From positions 620,001-684,000 of the forward strand of contig JBAJFG010000358.1 of NCBI GenBank assembly GCA_037903475.1: DNA of 64,000 bases, in the 5' to 3' direction. The stretch is from Ancylostoma caninum (Eukaryota; Nematoda; Chromadorea; Rhabditida; Ancylostomatidae). Of this stretch, positions 58,889 through 64,000 are shown piece by piece. Below the pieces are notes generated by a model, which did no database searches, was not told the DNA's origin, and saw only the letters and a list, made by a program, of their open reading frames with translations. Position 1 is the first letter of the stretch. Every line of letters begins with the position of its first letter. The translations under genes were made by a program, and so were the position numbers.

Positions 58889-61700
58889 AATAAACCCCTT
58901 ATACAAAAATATCTCTGAGCCATACCCTTTTTGGAGAGGCTCACTATATGTTGCGTGGGTGTTGATAGATAGACCATCCTTTAATTTCATGCACTGTTTT
59001 TTTTTTTCTTGGGGAGGGGGAGGGAGGAACGATGCAGGATTTCACGATGAATGTCCGCAGGAGAATACATAGCTACTGCATTTGGAGACACCGTAAAGTG
59101 GTCAGATTTCGTCACGCTGCTAATGCTAATGGTTGATGACTCGCAAAGAAGGGTAGATAGCTGAGGGACACGTGAATGCAGGGTTGTGGGGAATTGTTGG
59201 TTAGGTGAAGTCGTATGTGGACGTCGTTTGCCTTCTACTTTTATTAGTTTTTTTTATTTTGTTACAGCATATTGACTCACTTCTTATTTCGATCGATTTA
59301 TGGTTTTTTGGTATCTGTTCATTATTAACGCAGCTTGATTAGAGGAGTTTTTCAAGTGCGTAAATAAATGAATAGTAAATGAATCCTTTCTACTGATTTC
59401 CACTTTCAAGTATAGGAAAGCAGAATTCCCTCCAAATTACCGTGGAAAATAGCATTTTTACTACTATTCAGAGTTTTTATTGCTTCCGACTGCATCCTCT
59501 TTTTTGTAGTGGCTGGCTAGGGAAGAGGAGCTGTGCATGAGAGAAACGGAAAATGTACTGAGTATTTCTTAATGAAAGTACTTTATACAAATTGCGTTTA
59601 ATTTATGGATGATGCGGAATTGAATATATTGGGGAAATGTTGGAATACTCGAGAATTCAAACAATACATTCCTATGATTGTTAAAGAGAATTAAAAATTC
59701 GGAAGATTAATTTGGCTTCGTCAGAGAGCGAGTTAAGAATAATTCATTCATTCGGTCTTTCTCAAAAATAGGGTAGTGAAGAGATTCACTCAACCGTTCG
59801 GGAATCGAAAAAGCGTTACAATCATCCAATTCATTAGAAACTGATAAAGCCGGCTACTTTAGCTCTTAACTAGCATTAAAACATAGATTTGAATAAAATT
59901 AAAAGGAAATATCGACTTGAACGCAAGCACAGAAGAGGTTGCTCCATCTGAGCTTTCTATCTGCTCAGAATCGCAAATTCATGATTTTGTGATCGTGAAA
60001 ATCTAGCAAATAGCTATTTACCATATTAAATGCGCTGCGATCCTCAAATTCCATATATAGTAGCCTCTGAGAAGTTGAAGTCGAAGCCTACGACTCTAAT
60101 TCTAGAAGGTCGTTCAGCTGCACTGAGTCTAAAAAAGTGTCGGCTCACCTCACGTGGCGTCGCGCCACTTCCTGCTAGTAGTGGGGCCATCGTCAGCGAA
60201 AAGTCTGTTATGCAGCCCACGTGGGGGAGAATCCGTCACTTTCGGCTGATACGACTAGTCACGTGGTAGTGCGAACCGCCCTTGGAACATCGCATGACGT
60301 CTAGTGCAAAGACCAGAAGTTTATTAGCCCACCGGGCTACTCAGGGGATATTTACGACAATTAACTGGTAACAATGAACGACCATGTGGGAAGTATGTAA
60401 TTTACGGGACAAGTATGGGAAATTCCAGCAGACGAGTCAGCTGATTCTCCCCCTGGCGAACCTTTACTCTTCGTCCGATAAATTGACCTCCTCCTAAGAC
60501 CATGTGTGACCAAGGTCGAGCTAACAGACTTGAATCAAAGACTAATAGAGTTCCGCGGCCGGCTAGACCTCGTTTTTGAGACTCAGCCGGGCAATGGCGA
60601 GGCCAACGGCGCCTTCCGAGTCCTAAGATCAAAATTCAGAGCCGGATGAGCTGGATGTCTGATCGCTTGAAAGATTTAACTCGGGAGTAGGAGTAGAGGG
60701 CAGGGGTCTAGAGAGTCTTCAGGCTTTTGAATCCAAAGCCTAGTGCTAACTAGGAGTGCATATTAGTAAAGTACAGGATAAACGAGGCTTGGTTTCCGTT
60801 CGAGAAAAATGTTCGTAAAAATATGTCGGACGAAGCTTGCTGGTTTAGCAGAAGCACTTTTTAATGCATACTCTATAGATTTCTGTTATGTGGATTCCAG
60901 AGCGCATCAATATTAATGCCATACTATCTACAATGGAATTAAGACGCCTTCCTGTAGAGGGATTCATGAACATATACGGTAATGTTGTTAATTATTCGTT
61001 TTTTCTACAATGAACGCGCTATTAAAAATTAAAATTGAAAATGAGATTGTTCTGCTTGAAATAAATATCAAATAACTTTGATAACCTACCCCGAAAATGG
61101 CGAGAAACATCACATTTTGATAGAGAAACTCCAGAAGAATGGGTAGTTGAAGACATTCTCAGGCACGTTCATGAATCTTGCAACTGGTGAGGCTACCAAG
61201 AAAGAAAAGATGAATGCTCAGTCATTGAGGACACAGAGGGGTTGGGAGAGGAGGGGCGAGAAGAAGTTTTGGGGATACGTGCTGCCGGAGTTAAAAGAAT
61301 TGACTAAAAAGTTCATTTTAAATTCAAGTAACTGAAATATGTTTGAAAAATGCCAAACAATCAAAAAATGTGCTAATATAGAATTTTTATTCAATTTATA
61401 AATTTGGCATACCATTCTCGGATGGCTTCGGACGCCGTGTTCATACCTAAACTAGAGGATGGACGAGGATATGCTTGCAATCCTAGCAAACACTGCTTCC
61501 TAGCAAACATTACTCTTCCTTTTTTTTTGCACAACGGTTATACACTGTCTTTTTTGGTATTTTTTTTCCGCTAGTACATTACATTACGTATGCTACGATG
61601 AACATACCTATTTAATTACGCATACATATGTAAACTACGCTTCAGATACTTTCAAGCAACCTGGTAATAAGATACATCCACATTTAGCGCATGAATATTC
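58889..61700. other. Intergenic; one LINE-tail-like sequence
   Basis: About 59200-59370 ends CAAGTGCGTAAATAAATGAA after a T-rich stretch, like the LINE tails elsewhere in the window. The rest shows no gene; 60030-60632 is GC-richer with frames on both strands and no motif. Confidence 0.35.
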
Positions 61701-61727
61701 AATTTGAATATTGAAAATTCAACCATG

Positions 61728-62000
61728 GTAGGAGCCACAGATATCTCTTCCGTCACAGAGATTCCCGAAATTCCTCAAAAGTTCAAAGGACCATCAATCT
61801 TGCGCTGCTTAGAACATCTGATGTCCCCGCCGCCGCACGACGGACAAACAGCCAAGATCAAGAGTTCAGACTCGCAAGTAATAAATTTCCCTGCTAAATG
61901 GCCATCGGCACATGCACTCGTCAAAAGCGTTCACTCGAGAGAATTCATGCACTTTATGATAGCCAGTAACCCGGAACATTTGAAAATAAGGAAGTTCTAA
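61728..62000 (+). CDS. Possible small protein, 90 aa
   Basis: ATG 61728 (or 61704 in the same frame) to TAA 61998-62000. The product, starting MVGATDISSVTEIPEIPQKF and ending SNPEHLKIRKF, has balanced composition and no low complexity, unlike most chance frames here, but no signal peptide, motif or splice context. It could be chance. Confidence 0.3.
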   Translation, partial: VGATDISSVTEIPEIPQKFKGPSILRCLEHLMSPPPHDGQTAKIKSSDSQVINFPAKWPSAHALVKSVHSREFMHFMIASNPEHLKIRKF

Positions 62001-63490
62001 AAATATTCACATGATAGTAGTGGTTCCACTACTCTACTGTCACCCTGAACGTTTATAGTGCCACTTCTTATCAGTAACCGGTACGAAAGTAAAACCGGCT
62101 GACATATGGTTGTAAGAGTTCACAGCGATAAGTGACCATGATATCAAGTGTCCGTTGAACAGTGACGCTAGTGAAGGATCTATGGTTAATTTTATGGTAG
62201 TGTGACGTGAAAAGAATTCAAATTTGTTTATTATTTGCTTACCTATTCACTCAGTTAAGTTATAAATTGTGGTAATATTGTCTTACCCACTTTCGCTACA
62301 GTTTATACTCCTTAAATGAGTCACCATGAAATAATAGGCAGAAAAAATTATAGGCAAACATGAAAACATAGCAAAACTATTATATTACTTTGAAGCCAAG
62401 ACATGATGGTCTAGCTGATATTTTTGTGCTGATTTTCAAATTTTTCTGTTCAATCTTTTGTTTCTGAAGTGAGATTCGAGTTGTGAGTTATTGATAAGAG
62501 TGCAACAGAGTGATGTAATAATAAATAAATTATTGGTCAATAGTGGTCAAGTAAACAACCACAACATGTGGAGCACGGAAAATGAGTAACTAAACAGTAA
62601 ACACTAACGCTATCATCTACATAGTGACGGTTGCTTAAGATAGCCAAACAAAATTTCGGCCCAATGACTAGTTCAATTTTAAATTTGCTATATTTTTAGA
62701 AAAAAATATATGTGCATTGATAAAGAACTCTAGTAGCAAACCTTATGGTAATACTACCATCTTTACTCGTTCATTGATTGAATATAGATTTACCCAGTCA
62801 GTTGCGAGTAATGGAGGGTAAAGATAATAGTATGCAACTACTGACCTCAGCTACTTCTTTAGTAAATGCCTTCAACAAAAATTTTGTCAATATCCCTTAG
62901 ATACGTGTGCTGTACTGCTAATATTAATAACTGCTACTACTATCACTGTTACCACTATTATTATTAACCAGTCTGGCCGTCCGGCTGACGCCGGACTTCC
63001 AGGCTTTTCCTAATGCTCGCTTCGCTCGCATGGCTTCATCCCTTCTTCATTCAAATAAAGTCACAGCTATTACACATTTTTGCTATAATGTGTCCCACAC
63101 CCTTTCCATTGCTTTTTCTCATGTAAAAATGCGCTTATCAAAGAGGATTAACTTTCTCGAAGCAAATTTATCATTTGCTCAACTGAAATAGCTTTTTGTA
63201 ACTAAATATAACCGGTTCAACCTGGATTGACCGCAGTAAATGATCTATCATTCTTTGTTTTTCATAACTGGTCAAGTGATAAGAGTCAGTTAGAATATAT
63301 AAAAGTGGAGGGTGCGGTGTGTTCATAAACAAATGAGAAGAAGAACGCGGGGGAGGACGTAAGAAGGAAGGATTCACACGGATTGCATACTAATCCGCGC
63401 AGTGGTCTGACATCTAGTTTTTCTTAATGATTGATGTTAGACGCCATCGAATCGAGTTAACAAATATGGACCCAACTCATGACATTCCCC
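62001..63490. other. AT-rich intergenic DNA
   Basis: No exon structure seen. GTCTGGCCGTCCGGCTGACG near 62972 begins a short GC-rich patch ending in TTCAAATAAAG (63050-63060), possibly a repeat 3' end. Confidence 0.35.
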
Positions 63491-63519
63491 TGAGTAGTGG
63501 ACACCGGCGCACCCCTTCT

Positions 63520-64000
63520 GCATCGGTAGCTATATTTTCAGGCGCTCCTCCACTTTTGAGCGCCGGTGCACGCTTATCACAGCCGTGGACTCGTCTCCCC
63601 CCACACTGGGCGCCGGCGCACCCTTATCACAGTGGTAGACCCGTCTCCCCCATTTTGGGCGCCGGCGCACCCTTATCACAGCAGTGGACCCGTCTCTCCA
63701 CTTCTGGGCGCCGGCGCACACTTATCACAGCTGTGGACCCGTCTCCCCCACTTTGGGCGCCGGCGCACCTTTATCAGAGTGGTGGACCCGTCTCCCCCAC
63801 TTTGGGCGCCGGCGCACCCTTATCGCAGTGGTGGACCCGTCTCCCCCCACTTTGGGCGCCGGCGCACCCTTATCACAGTGGTGGACCCGTCTCCCCCCAC
63901 TTTGGGCGCCGGCGCACCCTTATCACAGTGGTGGACCCGTCTCCCCCACTTTGGGCGCCGGCGCACCCTTATCACAGTGGTGGACCCGTCTCCCCCCACT
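63520..64000. repeat. 49-50 bp minisatellite, continues past the window end
   Basis: The anchor GGGCGCCGGCGCAC occurs at about 63608, 63657, 63706, 63755, 63804, 63854, 63904 and 63953, followed each time by CTTATCACAGTGGTGGACCC and GTCTCCCCCACTTT. Units become more alike toward 64000; the first units (about 63500-63600) are degenerate. The minus-strand frame through it is a by-product. Confidence 0.95.

Overview
This window looks like nuclear DNA of a nematode, probably a clade V (strongylid or hookworm-like) species. The evidence is two long conserved animal genes cut into many small exons, introns of about 50-100 nt, TTTTCAG-type acceptors, acceptor-like sites just 5' of start codons as expected for spliced-leader trans-splicing, and a dense load of TA-flanked MITEs and non-LTR and LTR retroelement pieces. 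I saw no bacterial-style operon, rRNA, convincing tRNA or CRISPR array. The species assignment is inference.

Layout. 1-4009 (+): exons of a secreted-looking Cys-rich protein with an apparent frameshift (136-669), then a Q/N-rich low-complexity protein (1782-4009), with a TA-flanked MITE and a LINE tail between them; these may be one gene. 5645-5822 (+): a two-exon, 37-residue secreted peptide. About 6010-10605 (+): a nearly intact CR1/Jockey-like LINE (ORF1, and ORF2 with endonuclease and reverse transcriptase). 11445-20229 (-): a 29-exon inactive-rhomboid (iRhom/RHBDF) gene, reconstructed end to end (1,075 aa, phases closed except at one non-AG acceptor). 20.3-39.8 kb: gene-poor and repeat-rich, with several MITEs, a 3.2-kb region bounded by mariner-type inverted repeats and holding LTR fragments and a 31-bp minisatellite, TTCGAA-rich arrays and a decayed gag-like segment. 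39835-45460 (-): a 19-exon lipin gene (lpin-1, 794 aa, all exon phases consistent). 47614-48900: a 1.3-kb near-perfect palindrome. 53.4-55.2 kb: two more inverted-rep​eat elements. 55673-56219 (-) and 57252-58888 (+): two unrecognised multi-exon genes. 63.5 kb to the end: a 49-50 bp minisatellite running out of the window.

Functionally the two well-resolved genes both act at the endoplasmic reticulum: iRhoms are polytopic ER/Golgi membrane proteins that control trafficking and degradation of clients, and lipin is the Mg-dependent phosphatidate phosphatase that makes diacylglycerol at the ER and can enter the nucleus. They are 19 kb apart with repeats between, so nothing suggests an operon. 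The rest is best read as a transposon-rich intergenic landscape with a few small or lineage-specific genes.
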